A stretch of DNA of 64,000 bases from assembly GCA_030427085.1 (NCBI GenBank), contig JAUHXH010000002.1:558001-622000 (forward strand). Reading direction: 5' to 3'. This document shows, piece by piece, positions 35,317 through 45,086 of this stretch. The DNA is from Gammaproteobacteria bacterium (GTDB lineage: Bacteria; Pseudomonadota; Gammaproteobacteria; Pseudomonadales; Halieaceae). Position numbers and translations under genes: made by a program. Positions within the stretch are counted from its first letter, which is position 1. Each line of letters opens with the position of its first letter. The notes under the pieces were generated by a model, which was not told where the DNA came from, did no database searches, and was given only the letters and a program-made list of their open reading frames with translations.

Positions 35317-35345
35317 AACAAGGCCGGGATTATCCCGGCCTTGTT
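35317..35345. terminator. Bidirectional terminator between ppc and the DUF4136 lipoprotein gene
   Basis: AACAAGGCCGGGA (35317-35329) pairs perfectly with TCCCGGCCTTGTT (35333-35345) around a TTA loop. The U-tracts on both sides are short and interrupted, so efficiency may be moderate. The genes converge on it. Confidence 0.75.
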
Positions 35346-35370
35346 GTATCTGCGGTGCCTGCTTTAACCG

Positions 35371-35979
35371 TTAGCCGCCAGTGGGGATTGAGCCGGGCGG
35401 GAAGCTGGCGAACAACACATCCGCGGCAGCGTTGTAGCTGGCCTGATCCTGATTGGGCTTGTCCTTCAGGCGAGAATGGGTCACACCGCGCCACACGGAT
35501 TGCTTCAGGCCGGGGTCGATCATGTCGACAATAAAAGTGCCTTCGGTGTAGTTCTGCACGCTGATGTCATTGCCGTAACCCATACCGGCACAGCCCCAGC
35601 AGCTATACATGGAGTAGCGGTTGTAGGGGCCGTAGCCGTACATCGGCGCGGAGGGGTAGCTGCGCACATCGGTTTTTTGCTGAGTGGCCAGGTGCCAACT
35701 CACCAGCAGGTCGGCCTCTACGGGGTTTTCTACCCACTGAAAGCCCTTTTTCTCCAGCGCTTGTTTCAGGGCGATATCCACGCGATTGCGTGCCATATCG
35801 CTGACCTGAATGGGGTTTTCACCGGAAACATGGCCCGACTCGTGGAACATCGCCACTTTCTTGACGCCACTGAAATCGTAGTCCTGTTTGAAGTCCACTG
35901 TCGGCTTCGGTGGGCCGCTGGCGCAGCCGGCGAGGAACAGCAGGGCCATCAGGGCGACGAGATGGGTTTTCACATTCAT
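35371..35979 (-). CDS. DUF4136 lipoprotein
   Basis: A 202-residue putative lipoprotein. The signal peptide MNVKTHLVALMALLFLAGCA has a lipobox with Cys19; the mature part begins SGPPKPTVDFKQDYDFSGVKKVA, the usual start of DUF4136 proteins. A Tyr/Gly/Pro-rich patch (YPSAPMYGYGPYNRYSMY) is in the middle. The ATG at 35979 is chosen because GGAGA stands seven bases before it; the frame is open up to 35997. Cell-envelope location is expected; function of the family is unknown. Confidence 0.82.
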   Translation of the reverse strand: MNVKTHLVALMALLFLAGCASGPPKPTVDFKQDYDFSGVKKVAMFHESGHVSGENPIQVSDMARNRVDIALKQALEKKGFQWVENPVEADLLVSWHLATQQKTDVRSYPSAPMYGYGPYNRYSMYSCWGCAGMGYGNDISVQNYTEGTFIVDMIDPGLKQSVWRGVTHSRLKDKPNQDQASYNAAADVLFASFPPGSIPTGG

Positions 35980-35995
35980 GGTTCTCTCCGTTGGC

Positions 35996-36020
35996 AAAAA
36001 AGCGCGCAGATCTGCGCGCT
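35996..36020 (-). terminator. Rho-independent terminator of the GST gene
   Basis: AGCGCGCAGATCTGCGCGCT (36001-36020) is a perfect 20-base palindrome. On the minus strand it is followed by six U residues (36001 to 35996). The GST stop is 39 bases upstream. Confidence 0.75.
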
Positions 36021-36058
36021 CAATGAGTCTAGCACAGGGTGGTAATAGTACGACTGGA

Positions 36059-36679
36059 CTAGGAAATAGCCGCCTGCAGGCGTTCGTGCCATGCTTTCAG
36101 GTGGGCGCAATTGTCCGGCAGGCTGCGCTCGATCCAGCCCATGAAGCCGATCATGGCGTGGAGTTCCAGGTCCGGGAAGGTCAGGGTGTCGCCGCACAGC
36201 CAGGGTGATTCCGCCAGGTGGGCGTCCAGTTCATTCAGGGTGTATTCGATGCGAGGGTTGGCGCGCTCGGCCAGTGCGGGCATTTGCTCAACATCCAGCG
36301 GGCCCGGCTGGGCGCGCCCTTTGAAAGCCGGGTTGGTGTTGCGGAACACATCGGCAACCGGCAGCAGCAAGGTCAGAAACAGGCGCTGGCTCCAGGAGGC
36401 CACGATGCCCTTATCCAGCGCAGTGGTGCCCAACAGCGGCTTTTCCGGGTGCAGTTCTTCCAGGTAGCGCACAATGCCGACCACGTCGGTGAGTACCACG
36501 CCTTCGTCAGTGACCAGCGCCGGCACCGTCCCCAGGGGGTTGATGGCGGTATAGGTTTCGCTCATCTGCTCCCGTTTCATCAGATTGACTTGCTCGGTCT
36601 CGATCTGGATCCCCTTATAGTCGAGAAACAATTGCAGGCGCAGGGGGTTGGGGGCGGGGTCGAAGGTGTACAGTTTCAT
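36059..36679 (-). CDS. Glutathione S-transferase
   Basis: A 206-residue GST. The N-terminal thioredoxin-like domain starts MKLYTFDPAPNPLRLQLFL, with NPLGTVPALVTDEGVVLTD giving the glutathione-binding cis-Pro and the ESxxIxxYL equivalent VVGIVRYLEEL. The helical C-terminal half has the conserved GDTLTFPDLELHAMI segment. Cytoplasmic; conjugation or peroxide detoxification is the family role, but the particular substrate cannot be told. AGGACAAGA precedes the ATG. Stands alone, with its own terminator. Confidence 0.88.
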   Translation of the reverse strand: MKLYTFDPAPNPLRLQLFLDYKGIQIETEQVNLMKREQMSETYTAINPLGTVPALVTDEGVVLTDVVGIVRYLEELHPEKPLLGTTALDKGIVASWSQRLFLTLLLPVADVFRNTNPAFKGRAQPGPLDVEQMPALAERANPRIEYTLNELDAHLAESPWLCGDTLTFPDLELHAMIGFMGWIERSLPDNCAHLKAWHERLQAAIS

Positions 36680-36769
36680 ATTCTTGTCCTGTTGGGGTCG
36701 GTTGGCTTGGGCGAACTAATGTAGCAGATGCTTAGGTCGATGGTGGTTTTTTCTCAGCGCCGACTTGGC

Positions 36770-36775
36770 TATAAT
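36770..36775 (+). promoter_or_regulatory. -10 box of the cytochrome c5 gene
   Basis: A perfect TATAAT lies 31 bases before the ATG at 36807. The -35 region is only T-rich (around 36747-36752). The hexamer falls within an in-frame upstream extension of the gene beginning with TTG, which supports the later ATG start. Confidence 0.5.
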
Positions 36776-36806
36776 GCGCGCCGGAATTCTTTTGGGGTGT
36801 TCTCAC

Positions 36807-37244
36807 ATGACCCGTATCTTCACCGCCGCTGCGGCTTTCTCCCTGACGCTGCTCGCCAGCATTGCCATGGCCCAGGATGTTCAGGTCAGCGACAAGATGC
36901 GCGCCGAGATCGAAGAGCGTATCAAGCCGGTTGGCGACGTCTGCCTGCAGGGCGACACTTCCTGCGGCGGTCCCGCCGTGGCGGCCAGTTCTGGCCCGCG
37001 CTCGGGCGAAGATGTGTACAACGGCGCCTGCATGGCCTGCCACAGCACCGGAGCGGGCGGCGCCCCCAAAATCGGCGATGCCGCGGCTTGGGCTGACCGT
37101 ATCGCCAAGGGCAATGACGTCCTGTACGCCAGCGGCGTCAACGGCGTGCCCGGTACCGGTATGATTGCCAAGGGTGGCTGTGCCACCTGTTCCGACGAAG
37201 AAATTCATGCGGCTGTAGACTTCATCGTAGCGTCCAGCCAGTAA
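36807..37244 (+). CDS. Cytochrome c5-type c-type cytochrome
   Basis: A 145-residue exported monohaem cytochrome c. The signal peptide ends SIAMAQ; a low-complexity linker follows (GGPAVAASSGPRSGE), then the haem site CMACH, the Met ligand region (PGTGMIAKGG) and a second Cys pair CATC that forms the disulphide typical of cytochrome c5. It shuttles electrons in the periplasm between respiratory complexes. The ATG at 36807 gives a normal signal peptide and lies after a TATAAT. A good terminator follows. Confidence 0.9.
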   Translation: MTRIFTAAAAFSLTLLASIAMAQDVQVSDKMRAEIEERIKPVGDVCLQGDTSCGGPAVAASSGPRSGEDVYNGACMACHSTGAGGAPKIGDAAAWADRIAKGNDVLYASGVNGVPGTGMIAKGGCATCSDEEIHAAVDFIVASSQ

Positions 37245-37264
37245 GTACAAGTTTTGCTCCTTCT

Positions 37265-37291
37265 AACGCGGCTTCATGCCGCGTTTTTTTT
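37265..37291 (+). terminator. Rho-independent terminator of the cytochrome gene
   Basis: AACGCGGC (37265-37272), loop TTCAT, GCCGCGTT (37278-37285), then a run of T to 37291. It begins 20 bases after the cytochrome stop. Confidence 0.88.
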
Positions 37292-37361
37292 CAGTACTGT
37301 CCAGCCCGCCGGAATTCCTGCTAAAGTCAGGCAGGTCACCCGGCCCAAAAAGGAGACCACG

Positions 37362-38531
37362 GTGCGCCTGTTGCTATTGATCCCCCTGTTGATCCTCACC
37401 GCCTGTTCGAGTGAAGCGCCCCCACCGCCGATACCCGAAGTAGTTGTACAGGCGGTAACGCTGGAACCCTACCAGCCCAAGTCTTCGTACGTTGGCCGCC
37501 TTCATGCCAAGGATGATGTCACCATCCAGGCCAAGGTTACCGGCTATCTGCTGAGCCGCGATTTCCGCGAGGGCGACCTGGTACAGCAGGGCGACGTGCT
37601 CTACACCATCGATCCGGCCGAGTATGAAGCTGCGCTGGCCCGCGCGGAGGCGGATCTGGCGGCGGCCCAGGCCAACCTGTCCAATACTGAACGCAACTAC
37701 AAGCGCGGTCGGGAACTGCTGCCCAAAGGGGCGATATCCGAGGCCGAGATGGACAACCTGACCGCGACCAAACTCGATGCCGAGGCCAATCTCAAGGCGG
37801 CCGAGGCGCAGATCAAAAGCGCTCAGGTCAATCTTGATTACACCACTATCAAGGCGCCGATTACCGGCCGGATCGGTCGTACCCAACTCAGCCCCGGGGA
37901 TCTGGTGGGCCCGAACTCAGGTGACCTCACCACGCTGGTGAGTATCGATCCTATCCAGGCGCTGTTTCAGGTTAGCGAAGCCATCTACATCACCACCCGC
38001 ACACGCGTGGGTGAGGGCGGCCTGCCCAGTGTTCGCGACCTGAGAGACATTGAAGTGAGCCTGGAATTAACCAACGGCCTGATCTATCCGCAAGTGGGCC
38101 GGATCGATTACTTCTCCAACCGCATTGACGAGAACACCGGCACGCTCGAAGCGCGCGCCTCCATCCCCAATCCGGACGGTGTACTGGTGCCGGGGCAATA
38201 CGTTCGTGTGGTGCTGCAGGACACGCACTTGCTGGAGGGCCTGTTCATTCCCCAGGCGGCGGTGCAGGCCGACCAACAGGGGAGTTTTGTACTGATTGTG
38301 GACAGCAACAGCAAGGTACAGCGGCGCAATGTAGACCTCAGTGACCGGCTGGATGAAAACGTGCTGGTTAACCGCGGTGTGGACGAAGGCGATCAGGTGA
38401 TCGTGCGTGGCCTGCAACAGGTGCGGCCGGGCAGCACGGTGAAATTCCGCACCTTACCCAAAGCGGAAGACAGTGACGCCCCCGATACCGACGCATCTAC
38501 CACCGTCACTGACAGCGCCGCGGAGCACTGA
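37362..38531 (+). CDS. RND efflux membrane-fusion lipoprotein
   Basis: A 389-residue periplasmic adaptor. It starts with GTG after AAAGGAGACCAC; the frame is open upstream to 37254 but over the preceding terminator. [16 protein letters not shown] is a lipoprotein signal with Cys15. Then come a lipoyl-like domain ([20 protein letters not shown]), an alpha-helical hairpin (about 90-170, Ala/Glu/Leu rich), the [17 protein letters not shown] segment and a beta-barrel. AcrA/MexA family: it links the inner-membrane pump encoded four bases downstream to an outer-membrane channel not present in this window. Confidence 0.92.
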   Translation: MRLLLLIPLLILTACSSEAPPPPIPEVVVQAVTLEPYQPKSSYVGRLHAKDDVTIQAKVTGYLLSRDFREGDLVQQGDVLYTIDPAEYEAALARAEADLAAAQANLSNTERNYKRGRELLPKGAISEAEMDNLTATKLDAEANLKAAEAQIKSAQVNLDYTTIKAPITGRIGRTQLSPGDLVGPNSGDLTTLVSIDPIQALFQVSEAIYITTRTRVGEGGLPSVRDLRDIEVSLELTNGLIYPQVGRIDYFSNRIDENTGTLEARASIPNPDGVLVPGQYVRVVLQDTHLLEGLFIPQAAVQADQQGSFVLIVDSNSKVQRRNVDLSDRLDENVLVNRGVDEGDQVIVRGLQQVRPGSTVKFRTLPKAEDSDAPDTDASTTVTDSAAEH

Positions 38532-38535
38532 GCCC

Positions 38536-41500
38536 ATGTTCAGCAAGTTCTTTATCGAGCGCCCCAAGTTCGCGCTGGTCATTGCCATTGTAATGACCCT
38601 GGCCGGCGGCCTGTCGCTGGCCGTGCTGCCAATAGCCGAATACCCCAATATCTCCCCGCCCAATATCGTGGTGCACGCCCAGTACGCCGGGGCGTCGGCG
38701 GAGGTGGTGGAAACCACCGTGGCGGCGCCGATAGAGGACGCGGTAAATGGCGTGGAAGGCATGATCTACATGTCGTCCAAAAGCGGAAATGACGGCAGCT
38801 ACAGCCTTACTGTTACTTTTGCCGTTGGCACCGATGCTGATATGGCACTGGTGCGCGTGCAGAACCGGGTAAAACTGGCTGAACCGATGCTGCCCTCCGA
38901 GGTCACCCGAAGCGGGCTCAGTATCGATAAACAGTCGCCGGACATTCTCAAAATTGTCAGCTTCACCTCCCCCGAGGGGAGCCTGGACTACAAGTTCCTG
39001 TCCAACTACGTGAAGATCAACGTGCAGAACGCAATGGCGCGGCTGGACGGTATTTCCAAGGCGGACATTCTCGGTGAAGCCGCCTATTCCATGCGCCTGT
39101 GGCTCGACCCGAGCAAGATGGCCAATCTCAATCTCACTGCCGGCGATGTGCTGCTCAGCCTTCAGGAGCAGAACGTGCAGGTGGCAGCTGGCAAGATCGG
39201 CGCACCACCTTTCGACGGCAATCTGCAGACGGAGTACACACTGCAAACCAAAGGGCGCCTGACCGAGGTGTCGGAGTTTGAAAACATCGTGCTGCGCGCC
39301 ATGCCGGACGGCTCGGCGATTTACCTGCGCGACGTTGCGCGGATCGAACTCGGTCAGTCAGCCTATAACTTCTACGGCGAAGTGAATGGCAAGCCCGCGG
39401 TAAACCTCGCGCTCTACCTGTTGCCGGATGCCAACTCGCTGGAGGCAGGCGACAAGGCCGACGCGCTGGTGGCGCAACTGGCTGAACGCTTCCCGGAGGA
39501 CATGGCCTACACCATTGGCTACGACACCACCCGCTACGTGTCCACCGCCGTACAACAGGTGGTGGAATCACTGCGCGATGCGGTCATTCTGGTGATCCTG
39601 GTGAGCTTCCTGTTTTTGGGCAGCATTCGTGCCACCTTGATTCCCGCTATCGCGATTCCGGTATCGCTGGTCGCTACCTTTGCCGTGATGCTGGCAATGG
39701 ATATGAGCATCAATACGGTCACCCTGTTCGGCCTGATCCTCGCCATCGGTATCGTGGTGGACGATGGTATTCTGGTCATCGAAAACTGCGACCGTTTGAT
39801 GCGTGAAAACCCCGAGTTGTCTGCGCGGGAAGCCGCGGTGATGACCATGCAACAGGTTGGCGGCCCCATCATTGCCACCACCCTGGTATTGCTGGCCGTG
39901 TTTGTGCCGGTGGCCTTTTTGCCCGGGATTACAGGCCAGATGTACCGGCAATTCTCGGTCACCATTTGTGTGGCGGTGTTGTTCTCCTCGGTGAATGCCC
40001 TGACCCTGAGCCCGGCGCTCTGCGGTTTGCTGTTGAAATCAGGTGGGCAAAAGGATGCCGGGTGGTACCAGCGCTTCCTCGGCTTGTTCGACAAGCTCAC
40101 TGCGGGCTACGACAAGGGTGTGCACTGGTTACTGCGAAAGCTGGTAGTGGTGGGCCTGATTTTTGTGGCGTGGATGGGTCTGCTCGGGCTGGGCATGAGC
40201 TCCATCCCCACGGGTTTCGTTCCCACCGAAGACAAGGGCGCCTTGTTGGTGAACCTGCAGTTGCCCGACGCTTCCTCGATCAACCGCACCAAGGAAGCCA
40301 TGGACAAGGTGTCTGCCATGTTGCAGGCCGATCCGGCGGTGGAGACGGTTACTGCGATTACCGGCTTCTCAGTGTTGAGCGGCGGCATGATGAGTAATGC
40401 CGGCACTGCGTTTGTGGTGTTGAAGCCCTGGGATGAGCGCACCAAACGGGAAGATATCGTGTTCGGCGTGGCCGGGCGCGCCAACATGCAGGCCTACGCC
40501 GGCATACCGGAAGCACAGGTCTACGCGTTGGTGCCGCCCTCCGTTCCCGGTATGGGCGCAGTGGGTGGTTTGCAGGTGATGCTGGAGGATACGCTCAGCC
40601 GCCCGGTCTCGGAACTGGCCAGCGTGCTGAACCAGGTGATCGTGGAAGGCAACCAGAACCCCGCGCTGAGTAGTGTCTTCAGTTCCTACCGCGCCAATGT
40701 GCCGCAGTACTTCGTGGAGGTAGATCGGGTCAAGGCCAAGAACCTGGGCGTGTCACTGGACGAAATTTTCCTGACACTGCAGGCCAACATGGGCTCGCTG
40801 TACATCAATGACTTCAATAAATTTGGTCAAACCTATCGGGTGATCATGCAGGCGGAGTCCTCCTACCGCAGCGAACTGGACGACCTCGACCGTTTCTATG
40901 TGCGTTCATCCACCGGTGCCATGATTCCACTGAGCACGCTGGTCACCACGCGTCCCATCATCGGGCCGGACCAGGCGCTGCGTTACAACATGTTCCGCTC
41001 CACCTCGGTAAACGCCAGCACCCCTGCTGGCTACAGTACCGGCGAGTCGATGGCCGCCTTCGAGACTCTGCTGGATAATATCCTGCCGGTCGGTTACCAG
41101 TACGAGTGGACTGGCCTGGCCTATCAGGAACAGCAGGCGGGAAATGTGGCGATCTACGCCTTCCTGCTGGCGCTGACGTTCATCTACCTCTTCCTGGTAG
41201 CGCAGTATGAGAGCTGGTCGATTCCCATTGCCATCATTCTGGTGGTACCCATGGCGGTGGGCGGTGCCATCGCCGGCTTATGGGCGACGGGTGGTGCACT
41301 CAACCTGTACGCCCAGATCGGCCTGGTATTGTTGATCGGTATGGCGGCGAAGAATGCCATCCTTATCGTGGAGTTCGCCCGGGTCCGGCGCGAGCAGGAA
41401 GGTGAGGAAATCGCCGTGGCAGCGCGGGACGCCGCACGCACCCGTTTCCGCGCCGTGTGCATGACGGCGATCTCTTTTATCCTGGGGGTGTTGCCGCTGG

Positions 41501-41697
41501 TGATGGCCACCGGCGCCGGTGCCTTCGGACAGCGTGCGTTGGGTATCACAGTCGGCTCCGGCATGCTGGCGGCGCTGGTGGTGGGCACCTTCTTTATCCC
41601 CGGGTTTTACACCATCGTGCAAAGCATGCGGGAAAACACCAAGCGACGATTTGGCATGAACGTGACGGTTGCAGAGAAACAAGACCCGGCACCCTAG
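38536..41697 (+). CDS. RND multidrug efflux pump, inner-membrane transporter (HAE1 family)
   Basis: A 1053-residue proton-driven efflux transporter. [20 protein letters not shown] starts TM1; the proton-relay region in TM4 reads [16 protein letters not shown] and TM10 has [11 protein letters not shown] with the conserved Lys. Two large periplasmic loops follow TM1 and TM7, as in AcrB. Start ATG at 38536 follows the adaptor stop by four bases. It would export hydrophobic toxic compounds; specificity is not readable. No outer-membrane factor gene follows, so TolC-like protein elsewhere is needed. Confidence 0.95.
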   Translation: MFSKFFIERPKFALVIAIVMTLAGGLSLAVLPIAEYPNISPPNIVVHAQYAGASAEVVETTVAAPIEDAVNGVEGMIYMSSKSGNDGSYSLTVTFAVGTDADMALVRVQNRVKLAEPMLPSEVTRSGLSIDKQSPDILKIVSFTSPEGSLDYKFLSNYVKINVQNAMARLDGISKADILGEAAYSMRLWLDPSKMANLNLTAGDVLLSLQEQNVQVAAGKIGAPPFDGNLQTEYTLQTKGRLTEVSEFENIVLRAMPDGSAIYLRDVARIELGQSAYNFYGEVNGKPAVNLALYLLPDANSLEAGDKADALVAQLAERFPEDMAYTIGYDTTRYVSTAVQQVVESLRDAVILVILVSFLFLGSIRATLIPAIAIPVSLVATFAVMLAMDMSINTVTLFGLILAIGIVVDDGILVIENCDRLMRENPELSAREAAVMTMQQVGGPIIATTLVLLAVFVPVAFLPGITGQMYRQFSVTICVAVLFSSVNALTLSPALCGLLLKSGGQKDAGWYQRFLGLFDKLTAGYDKGVHWLLRKLVVVGLIFVAWMGLLGLGMSSIPTGFVPTEDKGALLVNLQLPDASSINRTKEAMDKVSAMLQADPAVETVTAITGFSVLSGGMMSNAGTAFVVLKPWDERTKREDIVFGVAGRANMQAYAGIPEAQVYALVPPSVPGMGAVGGLQVMLEDTLSRPVSELASVLNQVIVEGNQNPALSSVFSSYRANVPQYFVEVDRVKAKNLGVSLDEIFLTLQANMGSLYINDFNKFGQTYRVIMQAESSYRSELDDLDRFYVRSSTGAMIPLSTLVTTRPIIGPDQALRYNMFRSTSVNASTPAGYSTGESMAAFETLLDNILPVGYQYEWTGLAYQEQQAGNVAIYAFLLALTFIYLFLVAQYESWSIPIAIILVVPMAVGGAIAGLWATGGALNLYAQIGLVLLIGMAAKNAILIVEFARVRREQEGEEIAVAARDAARTRFRAVCMTAISFILGVLPLVMATGAGAFGQRALGITVGSGMLAALVVGTFFIPGFYTIVQSMRENTKRRFGMNVTVAEKQDPAP

Positions 41698-41714
41698 CCG
41701 GGCACCGTTCGTGC

Positions 41715-42950
41715 CTAAACCAGCAAACCCACAATGGCGCCGGTCATGCTGGTAGCCAATAAACCTGACCAGATGGAGCGCGGCGCCAGGGCGAGGATAT
41801 CCGCCCGGCGCGCCGGGCACAGCGCGGTCAGGCCGCCAAGCAATATCCCAAGGCTGCCGAAGTTGGCGAAACCGCACAGGGCGTAGGTCATAATGGTGCG
41901 GCTGTGGGGTGTGAGTGCATCCGGGGCCAGTGCGGCCAGTTCCAGGTAAGCCACCAGTTCATTGATGAACACCTTCGATGCCAGTAGCTGTCCGGCAGTT
42001 TCGGCCTCTGACCAGGGGACTCCTAGCAACCACGCGAAGGGCGCCAGCAAAGTGCCGCCCAGACCAACCAGTGTCAGTGGCTCGGACGCTGTGGGCCAAA
42101 GCCCCAACAGTAAATTGACCAGATGTACCAGGCCCACAAACACGATCAGCATGCCGATGATGCTGGCCAGCAGTTTCAAGCCTTCACCCGTGCCGGTAAC
42201 CACGGCGTCGAGGCTGCTTTGGTAGGGCGACTTCAGATTCAGTGATTCAACAGTCTCAATGGATGTGGGAGGTACCAGGATGGCGCCCATGGCGAGGGCC
42301 GCCGGTACGCTCAGCAGTGAGGCCAACACAATGTGACTCAGAGCATCCGGAACCACCGGGGCGAGGATGCCGGCATACAAGCCGAGCACAGTGCCCGCCA
42401 CTGTCGCCATCCCGCAGGTCATCAGCATGAACAATTCCGAATTGCTCATCTTTTCCAGATAGGGGCGAATCAGCAGCGGCGACTCCACCATACCCACAAA
42501 CAGTGAACAGGCGCTGCCGACGCTCAGGGCGCCGGAAATACCCATCGCCCGGGTGAGCAGCGCAGCGAAACCGCGGATGATCATGGGTATAACGCGCCAG
42601 TGCCACAGCAGGGCGCTGACAGCGGCGAACATGATGACGATGGGCAGGGCGCGAAAAGCCAGGATGAAGGAGTATTGATCGGCGGCGATTTCATAGGGCG
42701 CCGGGCCGCCGCCGAGGAAACCGAACACCATTTCCGTGCCCTGGGCGGTGGCAGCTTCCAGCGCCAGCACCGCCGAGTTGATCAACATAAGCCCCTGTTG
42801 CAACAGCGGCACCTTGAGGAATAACCAGGCCAGCACCACCTGTACCACCAGCGCGGTGATGACCAGGCGAAATGGAAATTGACGACGACCACTGCTGGTC
42901 AGCCACGCCAGCAGCAGCAAGCAGGGAATACCCAGTAACGCCTGGGACAT
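41715..42950 (-). CDS. NupC-type concentrative nucleoside transporter
   Basis: A 411-residue inner-membrane protein of the CNT family, which imports nucleosides with protons or sodium. The hydrophobic profile suits about ten membrane segments plus two re-entrant loops. Visible family blocks: GSACSLFVGMVESPLLIRPYL, TCGMATVAGTVLGLYAG, SKVFINELVAYLEL and YALCGFANFGSLGILLGGL, the last two being among the most conserved nucleoside-site regions. Convergent with the efflux gene, with a small GGCAC/GTGCC hairpin between them that lacks a T-run. Confidence 0.9.
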   Translation of the reverse strand: MSQALLGIPCLLLLAWLTSSGRRQFPFRLVITALVVQVVLAWLFLKVPLLQQGLMLINSAVLALEAATAQGTEMVFGFLGGGPAPYEIAADQYSFILAFRALPIVIMFAAVSALLWHWRVIPMIIRGFAALLTRAMGISGALSVGSACSLFVGMVESPLLIRPYLEKMSNSELFMLMTCGMATVAGTVLGLYAGILAPVVPDALSHIVLASLLSVPAALAMGAILVPPTSIETVESLNLKSPYQSSLDAVVTGTGEGLKLLASIIGMLIVFVGLVHLVNLLLGLWPTASEPLTLVGLGGTLLAPFAWLLGVPWSEAETAGQLLASKVFINELVAYLELAALAPDALTPHSRTIMTYALCGFANFGSLGILLGGLTALCPARRADILALAPRSIWSGLLATSMTGAIVGLLV

Positions 42951-43027
42951 GGTGCCTCGGTCAGGTTCCGGTTGGACTTTTACTATAGGCGCACAAGTCA
43001 GCGCTGGGAAGGCGCTAGCCGGATTGA

Positions 43028-45025
43028 TTAGCTGAGCAGAGCCTTCAGGCTATCCAGTGTTTCTTCCGCGCGTTGCCGCCCCTGCTCCGCATCGGCCTTT
43101 TCACCACCCTGCCACTGCAGGTCTTCCTGCGGCAGTTCGTCGATGAAGCGACTGGCCTCGCAGTCGATGGTCTCCCCGAACTGGCGCCGCTTGCGGGCCA
43201 TGGTCATGGTCAGGGTCTGGCGGGCGCGGGTGAGTCCCACGTAAGCCAGGCGTCGCTCTTCCGACAGATTGCCTTCCTCCACACTGGAGCGGTGGGGAAG
43301 CAGGTTTTCCTCCATGCCGATGATGTACACGTGGGGGAATTCCAGCCCTTTAGAGGCGTGCAGGGTCATCAGTTGCACCTGGTCGGCGGCGTTTTCCTCT
43401 TCTTCCTGCTGTTCCATCAGGTCGCGCAGCAACAGGCGTGTGATGGCTTCTTCCAGGTCCACGTCCTCACGGCGCATCACCTGCAACAGGTTGTCCAGCA
43501 GCAATTTCACATTGGCGAAACGGCGCTGGGCGACATCTTCACTGGAACTGATGCTGATCAGCCAGTCTTCGTACTGGATGTCGCGGAGCATTTGCCGCAG
43601 GCCGTCGATGTTGCGCTCGCCCTGGCAGCGCTGTCGGGTAGTGCCCAGCCAGTCGCTGAACTGGCGCAGCCGCTTCAGGCTCGCTTCCGGCATGTCGTCG
43701 GCACCGATTCGCCGCGCCGCCACACTCAGGCTGCAGTGCTGGTGATTGGCGAAGTTGCCCAGGCTTTCCATGGTGGCTGCGCCCAGCTTGCGCCGGGGCA
43801 CGTTGGCGATGCGCAGGAAGGCGTTGTCGTCATCGGCATTCACCAGCAGGCGCAGGTAGCTCAGGATATCTTTGACTTCATTGCGGGCGAAGAAACTGGT
43901 GCCGCCGGAAAGCTGGTAGGGCACATCGGACTGCTGTAGAGCCAGTTCCAGCAAGCGTGACTGGTGATTGCCGCGATACAGAATGGCGTAGTCACCAAAG
44001 CGGGTGCGCTTGCGCATCTTGTGGTCGAGGATTTCCGCCACCACCTGTTCCACCTCGGCGTGTTCGTCGGCGCAGCTCAGCACGCGCAGCGGATCGCCGG
44101 GCCCGAGCTCACTCCACAACTGCTTCTCGAACACGTGTTCGTTGTTGGCGATCAGCGTGTTGGCGGCGCGCAGGATACGCCCGGTGGAGCGATAGTTCTG
44201 CTCCAGCTTGACGATGCGCAGGCCGGGGAAGTCCTCCTGCAGTTGCACCAGGTTCTCCGGCCGGGCGCCGCGCCAGGCGTAGATCGACTGGTCGTCGTCC
44301 CCCACCACGGTCAGGCCGCCGGTGAGCCCCACCAGTTGTTTTACCAGCAGGTACTGGCTGGAGTTGGTGTCCTGGTACTCATCCACCAACAGGTAGCGCA
44401 GGCGGTTCTGCCATTTTTCCAGCACCTCCGGCTCGCGCTCGAACAGCAGGGTGGGCAGCAGAATGAGGTCGTCAAAATCCAGCGCGTTATAGGCCTTGAG
44501 CGCCTGTTGATAGCGCTTGTAGGCCTGGGCGCAGAGGATGTCGGCAGGGCCTTTCACACCCGCGAGTGCAGCCGGTGGCAACACCCGGTCGTTCTTCCAC
44601 GCGGAGATGCGGTGTTGGATGTGCTGGGCCTGGTCGCCGTCGGTGCCGTGTTCCTGGATCAGCAGGTCCTTGATCAGGGCCTGGCTATCGGCCGAGTCGA
44701 AAATTGAGAAGCCGTTCTTCAGTTCCAGTTCCCGGCGCTGCTCGCGAATGATGCGGAGGCCGAGCTGGTGAAAGGTACTCACGGTGAGCCCTTCCGCGGC
44801 ATTGCCGCCGAGCAGCTTGCCTACCCGCTCCTTCATTTCCCGCGCGGCCTTGTTGGTGAAGGTCACCGCCGCGATATTGCTGGCGCGGATGCCACATTGC
44901 TCCACCAGAAAGGCGATTTTGCGCGTGATTACACTGGTTTTGCCGCTGCCGGCACCAGCCAGCACCAGCAGCGGGCCGTCGATGTAGCGCACGGCCTGCT
45001 GTTGTTGGGGATTGAGTTGGGTCAC
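43028..45025 (-). CDS. rep: ATP-dependent DNA helicase Rep
   Basis: A 665-residue superfamily 1A helicase that unwinds 3'-5' and helps restart replication. Walker A is LAGAGSGKTSVITRKI near residue 20-35, motif Ia AVTFTNKAAREMKER, motif II DEYQDTN, motif III VGDDDQSIYAWRGA, motif IV LEQNYRS, motif V TLHASKGLEFPHVYIIGME and motif VI EERRLAYVGLTRA. Length and the MTQLNPQQQQAV start fit Rep rather than UvrD (about 720 residues). Single-gene unit between the transporter and dipeptidase genes. Confidence 0.94.
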   Translation of the reverse strand: MTQLNPQQQQAVRYIDGPLLVLAGAGSGKTSVITRKIAFLVEQCGIRASNIAAVTFTNKAAREMKERVGKLLGGNAAEGLTVSTFHQLGLRIIREQRRELELKNGFSIFDSADSQALIKDLLIQEHGTDGDQAQHIQHRISAWKNDRVLPPAALAGVKGPADILCAQAYKRYQQALKAYNALDFDDLILLPTLLFEREPEVLEKWQNRLRYLLVDEYQDTNSSQYLLVKQLVGLTGGLTVVGDDDQSIYAWRGARPENLVQLQEDFPGLRIVKLEQNYRSTGRILRAANTLIANNEHVFEKQLWSELGPGDPLRVLSCADEHAEVEQVVAEILDHKMRKRTRFGDYAILYRGNHQSRLLELALQQSDVPYQLSGGTSFFARNEVKDILSYLRLLVNADDDNAFLRIANVPRRKLGAATMESLGNFANHQHCSLSVAARRIGADDMPEASLKRLRQFSDWLGTTRQRCQGERNIDGLRQMLRDIQYEDWLISISSSEDVAQRRFANVKLLLDNLLQVMRREDVDLEEAITRLLLRDLMEQQEEEENAADQVQLMTLHASKGLEFPHVYIIGMEENLLPHRSSVEEGNLSEERRLAYVGLTRARQTLTMTMARKRRQFGETIDCEASRFIDELPQEDLQWQGGEKADAEQGRQRAEETLDSLKALLS

Positions 45026-45086
45026 GAGGGGTACAGCACAGTAAATCGGCCGGCCAGTGTAGCAGGATCAGGGGCCCGCTGCCGGC

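Noticed and set aside
37362-41697. RND efflux pair as part of the catabolic island
   Set aside because: It is separated from the island by core metabolism genes, has no copy of the 20-bp motif, and has generic AcrAB-like features.
41701-41715. Terminator between the RND pump and NupC genes
   Set aside because: GGCAC/GTGCC is only five pairs and no T-run follows on either strand.
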